DNA from: Noviherbaspirillum humi
GTDB taxonomy: Bacteria; Pseudomonadota; Gammaproteobacteria; Burkholderiales; Burkholderiaceae_D
DNA: 64,000 bases
Assembly (NCBI RefSeq): GCF_900188095.1
Contig: NZ_FZOT01000004.1
Location: 248,001-312,000 of the forward strand
Reading direction: 5' to 3'
The position numbers and the translations under genes were made by a program. Below are positions 44,307-53,301 of this stretch, one piece after another. How positions within the stretch are numbered: the stretch's first letter is position 1; each line of letters opens with the position of its first letter. The notes under the pieces are model-generated. The model ran no database searches and was not told the origin of the DNA. It saw nothing but the letters and a program-made list of their open reading frames with translations.

Positions 44307-44627
44307 ATGTCTCATAACAAGCAAGCCCCTCACTGTGCGAATGCCAGCAGCTTGAGCCGCACCGCAGTGCCCTGCGAAGCCCCGGAGGCCGCTTCGACGC
44401 TTGACCATGAAAAAGTGGTCGAAAATCGGAGCAGGAAGCAACCTGGCCTGTTTTCATTTCGCAGCGATATCAGCAATCATCAGCCGCTGGACGGCTCCAG
44501 GTCCATGTTCTTCATTGATTCCACCGATTACCAGGTGCATGCCAATCTTGAGCAGCCCACGGAGGCGGAGCGACACCTGTTGGCGGATTTGAACATTCCC
44601 TACAGGGACCAATACTACCGATATTGA
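44307..44627 (+). CDS. Hypothetical protein with C-terminal half-repeat shared with the 47249 gene
   Basis: A 106-residue protein with a low-complexity, likely disordered first half. The last 23 residues (PTEAERHLLADLNIPYRDQY and YRY) match one unit of the duplicated motif in the gene at 47249-47581. AAGAAAG precedes ATG 44307. Function unknown. Confidence 0.5.
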   Translation: MSHNKQAPHCANASSLSRTAVPCEAPEAASTLDHEKVVENRSRKQPGLFSFRSDISNHQPLDGSRSMFFIDSTDYQVHANLEQPTEAERHLLADLNIPYRDQYYRY

Positions 44628-44760
44628 GTGCGCAGCCTGGCTGCGAGTCATGAACAGCGTGGTGCAACTGCGTAACGAATACCCTCGACCAAACCGGATA
44701 GCCGGCAAAAGGCCGTGTCATCTGGTTTGCACTTAATCAGTACCCACCCAAGGAAATACG

Positions 44761-44895
44761 ATGAGCAAGATCAGACAAAGCAACAAGGAATCAAAAAAGA
44801 AGCCAATCTTGACGCCGAGGGAAAAGAAGGCGGCCAAATCGGCGAAGCAGGCCAAAAGCCACGGTCCGGACCTGTCCCGGGTAATCGTCCGCTGA
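44761..44895 (+). CDS. Small lysine-rich protein (44 aa)
   Basis: A 44-residue, strongly basic protein (SKIRQSNKESKKKPILTPRE then KKAAKSAKQAKSHG). AAGGAA is seven bases upstream of ATG 44761. The next gene follows after nine bases with GTG. Its charge suggests nucleic-acid binding; no direct evidence. Confidence 0.6.
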   Translation: MSKIRQSNKESKKKPILTPREKKAAKSAKQAKSHGPDLSRVIVR

Positions 44896-44904
44896 GGGGC
44901 CAAC

Positions 44905-45213
44905 GTGAAAAATCGACTGAGCACCTTGCCTGGCGGGCAGCTCGCCGCGCTTCATTGCTCCATCGTGGAGCATATGTGCAGACTGCACAATGCAATGTTC
45001 AGCGGTTTTTACGCGCATTACCTGATTCGAAGCGGTGCGCAACATTTACCTGAAGCGCATCGCGACGGCGTGCCGGAAAGCGACGATCTGCGTCGCGAGC
45101 ATACGCTTGACGAGGCATTGATGGAATCTTTTCCGGCAAGCGATCCGGTCGCAATTAGCCTTGGGCGAGTCACCCCCAAGAAGACCCGCGCCATAGCGGC
45201 AGACGGAAGCTGA
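44905..45213 (+). CDS. Hypothetical protein with DEAL-ESFPASDP motif
   Basis: A 102-residue protein. The C-terminal segment LDEALMESFPASDPVAISLG is a short conserved motif seen in many small proteobacterial proteins of unknown role. Starts at GTG 44905, with GAGGGG upstream, nine bases after the lysine-rich gene, so the two are probably co-transcribed. Confidence 0.65.
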   Translation: MKNRLSTLPGGQLAALHCSIVEHMCRLHNAMFSGFYAHYLIRSGAQHLPEAHRDGVPESDDLRREHTLDEALMESFPASDPVAISLGRVTPKKTRAIAADGS

Positions 45214-45291
45214 TTCCCGGCTACCGAAGCGCATTTCCGCAATACGAGGATTCGCCGTATCGCCGAACCCTCATTTCCAAGGAGCGCTGCC

Positions 45292-45783
45292 ATGAACTTC
45301 TACCGGCTGGCGAAAGTGGTGAAACGCAATGACGCGCTTCCCATTGCAAGTAAGATGTTTGTCACCGACGCCGATATCAAGCGCCGGTGTGAACACGCAC
45401 TGGAAAAAATAAAGGCAAGCAGGGACCTGGAGGTCACGGTCATGGTGACGTCCGGATGGGTAATGCTGTCGGGTACCGTTGCCCATGGCGGCGAGCGCTG
45501 GGCAGCAGAGGAAGCCGTCAGCAGCGTTCCTGGTGTCCTCGGAGTCAACGCTCAGATCCGCGTGCGGAATCTGGACCTGGAAGACGAGGTCAGGGGAAAC
45601 GTCAGCATCGCCTTGGCTGATGAAGCCTGCCCTGCCCCGGCTGATGTTGGCGTCAAGGTCGAGCAGAAGCGGGCTACGCTGAGCGGATTCGTGCATTCCC
45701 CGGCTCAACGGCGCGCTGCCAGGAATGCTGCCGAGTCGACGCAGGGAATCAAGGAAGTCATCGATGACATCCTACTGATCTAA
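45292..45783 (+). CDS. Protein with two BON domains
   Basis: A 163-residue protein. First BON domain: DADIKRRCEHALEKIKASRD to VSSVPGVLGVNAQIRV, including VTSGWVMLSGTV. Second, shorter, after residue 100: VGVKVEQKRATLSGFVHSPA to ESTQGIKEVIDDI. BON domains bind phospholipid surfaces and occur in osmotic-stress proteins (OsmY-like), usually periplasmic, but no signal peptide is seen here, so this one may be cytoplasmic. AAGGAG is upstream of ATG 45292. Confidence 0.85.
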   Translation: MNFYRLAKVVKRNDALPIASKMFVTDADIKRRCEHALEKIKASRDLEVTVMVTSGWVMLSGTVAHGGERWAAEEAVSSVPGVLGVNAQIRVRNLDLEDEVRGNVSIALADEACPAPADVGVKVEQKRATLSGFVHSPAQRRAARNAAESTQGIKEVIDDILLI

Positions 45784-45980
45784 CAGCGGAAGATTCTCCG
45801 CAGCGCTGCGAATGGAATCGGCTCTGCCTGGCCGAAATCCGGTCGACGGCAATGACGGCTTTGACCGGCGCGGGCTGGTGGTCGATGTCTCGGATTTTGC
45901 AGATTTGTTGAGCACCTCTAGGGCGTCGCCGTCGGATTTTCTGTGACTGATGTGTAGCTAGTGCTAGTGAGGCGGTGAAA

Positions 45981-46460
45981 ATGATCAGCATCCTGGTTTC
46001 AATGGACGAAAGAGTCGCATGCGAGGCAATTGGTCAGGCGGCTAGCCTTGGCATGACCTTCAGTGAATACGCTGAATGGCGTTTGAGCTTTCCGCTTGAT
46101 CAATCTATCAGCACCCAGCCGGCGGAATCGCAGCAAACCGCCACAGAGATAGCCGAAGAGATATTTCTCTATGCGCTTGACAAGCCTGTCAGCGCGATCG
46201 GGAAAGAAGGCGCACGCGAAAGCAACGAGTACCTGGTTGAGGCGCTTTACAAGCAAAAGCCTTTCACGACAGATTGGAACGAACTTGACCATGGTATTCG
46301 AGCCATGATTGGAAAAGCATTCAAGCGGCGGGTTGACGAACAATCCGTAAGCCACGCCGCCATGAGTGAACCAAAAAATAATTCGCCGAAGGTTGTATTC
46401 GTCAGGCGCAGTCCGCATAACCAGGCCATCTATCTGACAAAAGACGTCCAAAGGCGCTAA
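45981..46460 (+). CDS. Hypothetical protein
   Basis: A 159-residue protein starting MISILVSMDERVACEAIG. The first 30 residues could form a beta strand plus two helices reminiscent of small DNA-binding proteins, but that is speculative. ATG 45981 has AGGCGG upstream; GTG 45975 is an alternative. Codon use differs somewhat from the GC-rich genes at the left of the window. Confidence 0.6.
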   Translation: MISILVSMDERVACEAIGQAASLGMTFSEYAEWRLSFPLDQSISTQPAESQQTATEIAEEIFLYALDKPVSAIGKEGARESNEYLVEALYKQKPFTTDWNELDHGIRAMIGKAFKRRVDEQSVSHAAMSEPKNNSPKVVFVRRSPHNQAIYLTKDVQRR

Positions 46461-46790
46461 GTGTCGAGCAGTTGCGGCTTGATTTAATGGCAACACCTTG
46501 TCAACCAGCGGGCGCGCAAGCGATGGCGTAACCCCATGCGGGGCGTTTAGCGAGCGTTTTCTCTGCAACGAATAAAAACCGGTTTTCACACAGGTTGATG
46601 CTGCGGATTTTCGGCACAGTGCTTGAAAAAACCAGGAGTGCCGCCAGCTCAGCTTATTGTTGCAAATTGTTTCAAACCGGCGTACAACCAATAATCGGTA
46701 CCCTTCTATTTCGGTTGGCCCAGACGAAGCACCGTCGGCCCGCACCTGCTTACCGGCGCGCTTACCCACCAGCGGTCAGGAGATGAAGCC
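46461..46790. other. Gene-free spacer
   Basis: 330 bases, AT-richer than the flanks, with no frame that has a ribosome site and plausible product. It likely contains the terminator of the upstream gene and the promoter of the 46791 gene; I cannot place either. Confidence 0.35.
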
Positions 46791-47099
46791 ATGAGCGCCT
46801 TCAGTGACAATCCGATTGTCATGCAGCTCGGGAAGGTTGGACTGTTCAGGGAGTGGCTTAAAGATAGTGCTTTTGACTACCGTATTGGCGCCATCGACAT
46901 CATCGAACGCCAGGATGGAAGCGAGGAGCTGACCTTCGACTTGAACCGAGGTGACAGCCTCGTTTCGACGTTCGACTCCGTCGATGCAGCGCTGAGGTTC
47001 CTGGCGGATCCCATGCTCACCAGCGCCTTCGAAAATTACCTCCACGGCTTCACGCGTAAGCGCTTGGGCCGTCTCCAAGATCCCGTGGGAAAAATATAG
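46791..47099 (+). CDS. Hypothetical protein, paralogue of the 15812 gene
   Basis: A 102-residue soluble protein. Residues SVDAALRFLADPMLTSAFEN align with the gene at 15812-16111, as does the upstream FREWLKD element. AGGAG precedes ATG 46791. Same orphan family, here inside the stress-type small-gene cluster. Function unknown. Confidence 0.7.
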   Translation: MSAFSDNPIVMQLGKVGLFREWLKDSAFDYRIGAIDIIERQDGSEELTFDLNRGDSLVSTFDSVDAALRFLADPMLTSAFENYLHGFTRKRLGRLQDPVGKI

Positions 47100-47248
47100 C
47101 TTCCGCATAACGCAGGATGTGCCGGCAATTCAGAAGACAAACGCCTGCAGGGAAGCCGCGATGGTCCGTTCTCCTCGCGTTTCGGTGAACGGAGTTGGCC
47201 GAAACGCGCGCATTCGTCCCGTGAACGCAGCCCCAAGGAGTAGAGGCA

Positions 47249-47581
47249 ATGATCGCCCCGCACACCCCTTCCAGCGCCGACATTGCGCTGATGTCGGAAC
47301 TCGGAATTCGATTCGACGGTCGAGATTATCGTTATCGGGAGTACCGCTACGAGCAATTGAAGGACGCGATCAACTATGCCCGACTCGAGCAAAAGGAGTC
47401 GAATCATCGCCCACCGCCGGAAATGGCGCCGGTATGGGTTCCTCCTGAAATGCCGACGGCAGAAGAGCTGAGACGGATGGATGAATTCGGCGTGACCTTC
47501 GATGGCAGGTACTACCACTATGCCGAGTTTCGGTATGACCGCTTGGCGGATGCCGTCAAGTACGCGGCCCTGACACGTTGA
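47249..47581 (+). CDS. Hypothetical protein with a duplicated 40-residue motif
   Basis: A 110-residue protein made of two similar units: SSADIALMSELGIRFDGRDY with RYREYRYEQLKDAINYARL, and TAEELRRMDEFGVTFDGRYY with HYAEFRYDRLADAVKYAAL. They are joined by a proline-rich linker. Identity between units is high at Gly, Phe, Asp, Tyr and the final DA-x-x-YA. AAGGAG lies upstream of ATG 47249. One further unit is at the end of the 44307 gene. Function unknown. Confidence 0.65.
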   Translation: MIAPHTPSSADIALMSELGIRFDGRDYRYREYRYEQLKDAINYARLEQKESNHRPPPEMAPVWVPPEMPTAEELRRMDEFGVTFDGRYYHYAEFRYDRLADAVKYAALTR

Positions 47582-47691
47582 CCTACCCGATGCCGCAGTC
47601 CCAGGCCCGCCGCACTTGAGCATGCGCGGAAGTGACTATTCTCGGAAGCGAAAGCGCGCCGTGGACCAGCAGTGCTTCAAGCAATCGGTCA

Positions 47692-47991
47692 TCATGGCGA
47701 TTGGACGTCTCCCGGCGCTCTGACGATTGCATGCAAGGCGCTGCTTACATCGGCCTCGATTGACTGTACCCAATATCCTGCAGCGTCCAATCGCTTGAGC
47801 ATCGCGACGTATTCGGCAATGCCCTCGACCCCGATCAAGCGATAGATCTGGCCGGCTTCGTTTTCGACCCCAAGCCACATGACAGATCCCTGGCTAGCCT
47901 CATGCTCCTTATGAAGGCCGAAAAGGCGTGTCAGCGCATTGTCTGAGTCAGGTTGCTGGCAGCTCTGAATAAGTATCGTTGTGATGTTCAT
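47692..47991 (-). CDS. Hypothetical protein
   Basis: A 99-residue protein starting MNITTILIQSCQQPDSDNAL, with an alternating strand/helix pattern (VMWLGVENEAGQIYRLIGVE then GIAEYVAMLKRLDAAGYWVQ). Ribosome site weak, but composition is coding-like and there is no better frame. No family recognised. Confidence 0.5.
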   Translation of the reverse strand: MNITTILIQSCQQPDSDNALTRLFGLHKEHEASQGSVMWLGVENEAGQIYRLIGVEGIAEYVAMLKRLDAAGYWVQSIEADVSSALHAIVRAPGDVQSP

Positions 47992-49036
47992 CGTCGTTAA
48001 GCGTCATCCGACTCGGCAACCACATTTCCATGGCCAGGTGAAACTGGTTGGAACAGGATCCTCACCTGCGGAACAAGTAGTCAAGTGCGCCGAATGCAGT
48101 GCCGTATGGAGATGGCTGGATTTTCTCTTACTGGCCCGTTAATGGCCGAACTGGATAGGCAAGCTCTGGAAAGCAAGCGCTCAATTCCCTTGGGAGCGAC
48201 ACTATTGACCAAGTTATCGGAAGCCGGTCGACTTGAGGCAGGCCTTGTCGGGTTGCCTCTGTCAGCCCCCGCAGGGAATCGAAGCTCTTATATTTTCATT
48301 TTTTGCGGAGTTACGAAATTATGGCATTTGGAAAAACGAAGCCGCCGGTGCACAGCATTACGATTACATGCCATGTATAAGTCCATCTTTCCTTGCCAGT
48401 CATCACTCCCCATGCCTTCACGGGAGGGTCTTGCTTAACTTCGGAGGGTTCCGCTTGCATCGGGATCGGTTTCGGCGTTTCCATAGTTGGCTCCAGCCAG
48501 TTGAAGTGACACTTCGCTCATGCCGGTCATATGCTGAGAGGTGTACACCTAAGGTCACTATAGGCTCATTTCAAAGTTGTGCCTGAGCTTATGAAACTAT
48601 TTTTGTTATTCGCCGGTTGATCTCATGCCTGTGACATGCCTCGACGCCGCCACGAATCAGGTATTGGGTCAACCGTGCCGCACACGCGGCCATCTCCATG
48701 TTCGTCGCCGGAAGCTAGCCGCCCGATACTTGTGGTGGGTGTTTTCCACCACCGCCATGGATAGGGTTTAACTGTGCTCGGCTGCACCATCGTAGATGAA
48801 CGCACTGGTGAAGCTTGCTGGCAAGTGATCACGGCCCATGCACGATCCACCGTCGGTCAATCCAAAGCCGCCGGGGTTTTATTTGCTTTACGACCGTTGA
48901 AATGGCGCTGCGGCTAGTCGGCGAGCAGACAAGGCGGTGAATCCACGCCGCTGCCCATAGGTATTTTCTGAGTTGAACGCCGCTCTGCCAGAGAGCAGCG
49001 GCGCCGATCGACGTCAACGCTTCCCTGGTCTTCTGA
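47992..49036. other. 1-kb stretch without a convincing gene
   Basis: Several open frames of 60-120 codons exist on both strands but none has a good ribosome site, a domain or consistent codon use. The part around 48250-48620 is AT-rich. It may be decayed DNA or a regulatory/RNA region; I see no inverted terminal repeats or transposase remnant. Confidence 0.4.
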
Positions 49037-51037
49037 TCAAAATCGCTTCCGCTTCTTCCTCATCGTCGCATTCTGCGATTGCAGGATGCCATCCACCCGC
49101 TCCGACGCCTCCCGCGCCAGCCGCTGCGCTAGTTCGATGTCCGGGAAATACGCCGGGATGCGATACCCGAGCCATGCATAGGCCGAGAACAGCCGGCAGC
49201 TGTCCTCCACTTCCTGCAGATTGTGATTCCAGTTCTGCAGCTCCGCATGGCGCTGCAGCAGGTAGGGATGCTTGCGCGCGAGTGCCCTCGCCCACTGCTG
49301 CCAGGCCTGGTGCAGCGAAGGCACGCGTGACGATACCGGCACCAGCGACAGCGTGAACTTGTCCGCCACCGACAGCGGCAGCGTGTCCAGCCACAGTGCC
49401 CGTTCCGCCTGTTCCTCGGTGATGCGCGGCGTGAAGAATCCGTCCGGCACATCGATATTGAAGGCGAAGCGCTTCAACAGCTTGGACAGCGATTGCTCGC
49501 CCGTCACCGAGGCGATGCGGTTCAGATGCTCCAGCGTCGGCGCCACCGCGAAACCCACCAGCGGCACCGGCGCCGGCCGCTCTTGCAGCAAGGAGCGCAT
49601 GACGTAATGGGTTTCTTCGTCGTAGCCGGCGACGAAGCCTTCCTCGTGCACGCCGTAGCGGCCGGCGCGGCCGGCGATCTGGCGCGCCAGCGCCGCCGAC
49701 AGTTCTTCCTCTTCCACCCCGTTGAACTTGCTGACGCTGGTCATCACCACCCGCTCGATCGGCAGGTTCAAGCCCATGGCGATCGCATCGGTCCCGACCA
49801 CGATGTCGGCCTCGCCCTCGCGGAAGCGGGCCGCCTGCGCCCGCCGCACTTCCGGCGACAGATTGCCATAGACGGTGGAGACGGAGAAGCCGGCCTCGGT
49901 GATCAGATCGCGCCACATCAGGACCTCGCGGCGGGAGAAGGCGATCACCGCGTCGCCCCGTCGCAGGTTGCGCAGCTTGCGCACCGGCCCGTGTTCCATC
50001 GACAGCGGCCCCTTGCGCTTCAGGACGTGCACTTCCAGCGGGATTTCCATGCGCTCGGCCAGCGCATGGATGGCGCGCCGCGCTTCCAGTGCGCCGACGA
50101 GATAAACCGTGGTAGCTGGCGCCCCGCATACCGCCGCGGTCCAGGCAGCGCCGCGGTCGCGGTCGGCCAGCATCTGGATCTCGTCGATCACCGCCACATC
50201 CACGCGGGTCTTGGTATCGAGCATTTCCACCGTGCTGGCAACATGGGTGGCGCCTTCCACCATGCGCCGCTCCTCGCCCGTCACCAGGTTCACCTTCAGG
50301 GGCTCGCCGTGCGGCCGTGCTTCCAGCAGGCGTTCGTAATTTTCCAGCGCCAGCAGGCGCAGCGGCGCCAGGTAGACGCCGCTCCTGGCCTTGGCCAGCG
50401 CTTCCATCGCCTGGTGGGTCTTGCCGGAGTTGGTCGGGCCGAGCAAGGCAATGAATTTGCGCGGCAGGCGCCGCGCCATCTCGAAAGACTCCGGATATTC
50501 AGCCAGGTTGATGCTCTGGCGGGTGCGCAGCGCCCTGTCCTCTTCCTGCTGCCGCTCGACCGCATGCTCCAGGCGCTGCTCGATGCGGCCCATCACATGG
50601 TCGACCGGCTCCGACACTTCCTTGACGGCAAGGGAGCGCAGGAAGGGCATGGGATCGAGGCCATAATCCGCCGCCTGCTCCGCAATCAGCATGGCGAAGT
50701 CCTGCACCTTGGCATGCAATGCGGAAGCGACTTTCGCATTCACCCGCTCCTGCACCAGCTGCAGCCGCGCTTCCGGCTTCATGTTGCGCCACTTGCCAGC
50801 CTTGGCCAGCACGCCGGTAGGCGGCACCAGGTCATAGGGCACGCGCAGCTTTTCCGGGCCGATGACGACCTCGCCCGCGAACCGCACCAGCACCCGGCCA
50901 TCCTGCTTCACCAGGTCGGCGCCCTGCTGTTCCACATGGCGTTCAGCCGCCAGGCCGTCCACCTCGCTTGGGGCGTCGTCCGCGGCCGTCTCGCCAGGGT
51001 CGATGTCGCCGTTCAGCTGATCAACCTCGTTTTGCAT
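49037..51037 (-). CDS. SUV3-like DExH RNA helicase
   Basis: A 666-residue helicase. Walker A is GPTNSGKTHQAMEAL near residues 195-205 and the DExH-like box is IDEIQM; the second RecA domain carries VVGTDAIAMGLNLPIERVV and the arginine finger region ARQIAGRAGRYG. This set is that of Suv3 (the mitochondrial degradosome helicase) and its bacterial relatives, with a C-terminal helical extension. An N-terminal region of about 190 residues is family-specific. AAAGGA precedes ATG 51037; ATG 51091 is an alternative. Likely acts in RNA turnover. Confidence 0.88.
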   Translation of the reverse strand: MQNEVDQLNGDIDPGETAADDAPSEVDGLAAERHVEQQGADLVKQDGRVLVRFAGEVVIGPEKLRVPYDLVPPTGVLAKAGKWRNMKPEARLQLVQERVNAKVASALHAKVQDFAMLIAEQAADYGLDPMPFLRSLAVKEVSEPVDHVMGRIEQRLEHAVERQQEEDRALRTRQSINLAEYPESFEMARRLPRKFIALLGPTNSGKTHQAMEALAKARSGVYLAPLRLLALENYERLLEARPHGEPLKVNLVTGEERRMVEGATHVASTVEMLDTKTRVDVAVIDEIQMLADRDRGAAWTAAVCGAPATTVYLVGALEARRAIHALAERMEIPLEVHVLKRKGPLSMEHGPVRKLRNLRRGDAVIAFSRREVLMWRDLITEAGFSVSTVYGNLSPEVRRAQAARFREGEADIVVGTDAIAMGLNLPIERVVMTSVSKFNGVEEEELSAALARQIAGRAGRYGVHEEGFVAGYDEETHYVMRSLLQERPAPVPLVGFAVAPTLEHLNRIASVTGEQSLSKLLKRFAFNIDVPDGFFTPRITEEQAERALWLDTLPLSVADKFTLSLVPVSSRVPSLHQAWQQWARALARKHPYLLQRHAELQNWNHNLQEVEDSCRLFSAYAWLGYRIPAYFPDIELAQRLAREASERVDGILQSQNATMRKKRKRF

Positions 51038-51284
51038 GCGCTTGTCCTTTGCCTGTTCGTGTCGTGTCCTTGGGTCATCCCGAGTGACCATGGAAAGCCC
51101 TCGTGGTTCGGCCAGCCTCTGTCATGGGACTGGTGGGACCGCGATGGGTGAACCGGCAATTTTATCCGGGCCGGGGCCGAACTTTGGGCTGTCTTGGCCA
51201 CCTATACAGAACAAGCGCATCCGTCACTGCGGCGTCGAGGCGGCAGCCTGGATGCCGGATCATGACATTAACAGGAGAATCATC

Positions 51285-51689
51285 ATGGCTACCACCCTCG
51301 TCAGGGTATTCGACCTCACCGAAAACGCCGAGCGGGCACGCAATGAACTGCTGGCAATGGGCATTCCCAGAGACTGTATCGACCTGACCGCCACCGGCGA
51401 CGAGGCCGGCCCGGTCGTCGGCAACGGCTATCTGGACGACAAGGACACCGGTCACGGCCCGACCGGCGGCAGCCTGGTGCGCGAAATTCTTCCCGGCGGC
51501 GCGGACCGTACGGACGCCTACAACAACTCGACGCCCATCTGGAACGGCAATTACATCATGACCGTGGCCATGGATGACGAGCGCCAGTTGGCCGCGGCGG
51601 CCGACATCATGGAGCGCTGCGGCGGGCTGGATGTGGAGGCGCGCAATCGCCGCGCTCATCCGGACGCTGCCAGCGCACGGCGCATTTGA
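51285..51689 (+). CDS. YflT/general-stress-17M-like domain protein
   Basis: A 134-residue protein. The N-terminal LVRVFDLTENAERARNELLA plus MGIPRDCIDLTATG is the pattern of the general stress protein 17M (YflT) domain; the central region is Gly/Asp-rich and the end has VAMDDERQLAAAADIMERCG, a second half of the ferredoxin-like fold. AGGAG lies upstream of ATG 51285. Probable stress protein; role unknown. Confidence 0.7.
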   Translation: MATTLVRVFDLTENAERARNELLAMGIPRDCIDLTATGDEAGPVVGNGYLDDKDTGHGPTGGSLVREILPGGADRTDAYNNSTPIWNGNYIMTVAMDDERQLAAAADIMERCGGLDVEARNRRAHPDAASARRI

Positions 51690-51769
51690 ACCCTCGATCG
51701 CCGTTTTGCTGACAAGACGGCGGGTTGATCGAGGCAGGGATGCCGCTCAATGCGGCGGCTCTGCCCTGC

Positions 51770-52261
51770 TCAATAGCGACGGCGTCGCAGGAAGCGGATC
51801 ACGAGGAAGATGACGAGACCGATCAGTATCAGGCCGAGGAAGGAGATGCCCTCTCCACCGCCGTCGCCATAGCCCTGGCCGTATCCCGGCGCGGCACCTG
51901 CCGTGCCATGGGACATCAGCGAGCCCAGTCCTATGCCCGCCAGCAGGCCGCCCATCACGCCGCCCCATGGACTGGCCTGGCGCTGCGGCACCGGCTGCGG
52001 CATGCGCTGCGGCGGCAAGGCCTGACCGTAGGGGGCGGTCGGTACCGGCGCAGGCCGGCTGGCATAGCGGCCCGGTGGTTCATATTGGGGCTGGGATTGC
52101 GGCGGCAACCGTGACGGCGCAGGCGGCACCGCCTGCCGGTTGATTGCAGAGGACTGGCGCCCCGTCGACCGCTTGCCGCCCATGCGCTGCGCCTGCGCTT
52201 CGGGCAAGGCAACCGCGATACAGGCAAACAGCAGCAGCCAGGACATGAGAATGCGTTTCAT
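51770..52261 (-). CDS. Tim44-type N-terminus without the Tim44 domain
   Basis: A 163-residue membrane protein. It has a signal-like N-terminus, then AQRMGGKRSTGRQSS, a long Pro/Gln-rich linker, WGGVMGGLLAGIGLGSLMSH and a hydrophobic span followed by RFLRRRRY and stop. This layout is the front half of bacterial Tim44-domain proteins, which continue for another 130 or so residues; here the reading frame stops at the basic cluster. It could be a natural short form or a truncation. GGAGGA precedes ATG 52261. Confidence 0.7.
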   Translation of the reverse strand: MKRILMSWLLLFACIAVALPEAQAQRMGGKRSTGRQSSAINRQAVPPAPSRLPPQSQPQYEPPGRYASRPAPVPTAPYGQALPPQRMPQPVPQRQASPWGGVMGGLLAGIGLGSLMSHGTAGAAPGYGQGYGDGGGEGISFLGLILIGLVIFLVIRFLRRRRY

Positions 52262-52381
52262 GAAATCGTCCTCCGGAACGGCGACGCCCCGCAGCCGGGG
52301 CAATGTTGTCGATTCCTTATGGACGCTCGCCGAAGTCCAACGTTCCCGCGTTCCTGCAGCGGAACAGGCCACGCCTGCCGC

Positions 52382-52963
52382 TCAAGCCTCGCCTTCCCAC
52401 GCGCCCTGGCTGCTCTGTATGCGCAGCGCGCTGGTGGCATGGGCCGCAAGTTCGGTCACGATGCGCAGATCCTCACGGTCGAATTGCCGCGTGTCATCAT
52501 GCGACATCACCCAGATGGCGCCATAGGACTGGTGAGCTTCGCGGAACAGCGGCACGACCAGGCATTCATGCGCCGGCACTTCCATGTCGCGGATGCAGGT
52601 GAAATAACGGTCGGGATAATGAAAGAGCTGGGCCGAATTCCGTTCCAGCGCGAAGCCGCAGGGACTGTTCCAGCTCAGCCGGCTGCCGCGCTGTTTCTGC
52701 AGCTTGCCGGCCACCGCTTCCCAGACGAAGTATTGATCCCGCCCGGCGCCGCGCAGCAGGCTGACCCCGGAAGATCCGGCGCGGCACAGCTTCAGGTTCA
52801 GCTGGCAAAGCGCGTCGAGAATGGCGCCTCGTCCATAGGACATCTGTCGCGCCAGATGGGTAAAAGCGGATCGCTCCGCGCGCAGATCCGGCATGCGCCC
52901 GCCGCGTGCCAGAAGTTCGTAGGTAATGACGACATCGTTCAGCCGAACCGCATCATCCTGCAT
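52382..52963 (-). CDS. GAF domain protein
   Basis: A 193-residue cytosolic sensor-type protein. An N-terminal linker helix is followed by a GAF core: AILDALCQLNLKLCRAGSSG, then VSLLR, PCGFALERNSAQLF, ECLVVPLFREAHQSYGAIWV and a final helix EDLRIVTELAAHAT. GAF domains bind cyclic nucleotides, small molecules or chromophores; the ligand here is unknown, with no output domain attached. GGGGAGGGGAGA lies upstream of ATG 52963. Confidence 0.8.
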   Translation of the reverse strand: MQDDAVRLNDVVITYELLARGGRMPDLRAERSAFTHLARQMSYGRGAILDALCQLNLKLCRAGSSGVSLLRGAGRDQYFVWEAVAGKLQKQRGSRLSWNSPCGFALERNSAQLFHYPDRYFTCIRDMEVPAHECLVVPLFREAHQSYGAIWVMSHDDTRQFDREDLRIVTELAAHATSALRIQSSQGAWEGEA

Positions 52964-53301
52964 TCTCCCCTCCCCTGTACGCAGCCGCCTCGGCGCGATA
53001 ACGCCCGGCAGGCTATCGATTTGTCATTGTCAATCGCAAGCGACTACCTTTCCTCATTCACATGTTTTACGTAAAGTAAAGTTGATTATGGAAAAGCAGG
53101 TGTTGATGAAGCGCAAATCCGCTTTGGACGGATTAACGTCTTCGCGTTCGTTTCGAAGGTGGATGACCTTCAAGCCCACCGCGCCTGCCCTGGCCAAGTG
53201 CTGCGTAACAACTTGGGCAAAGCGGCCCAGTTGACAGTGTCAAGGTTGGCAAAACACGCCGCCATTGGAAATGCCAGCCAGGGATTTGCCGATCGGATTC
53301 T
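52964..53301. other. Spacer with a short coding-like stretch
   Basis: 338 bases. A plus-strand frame from an ATG at about 53089 gives a short basic peptide but no ribosome site or family. A palindromic TTTACGTAAA lies near 53068. Nothing else supported. Confidence 0.35.

Noticed and set aside
48623-49017. Possible transposase remnant in short minus-strand frames
   Set aside because: No transposase motif, no inverted repeats, no target-site duplication.
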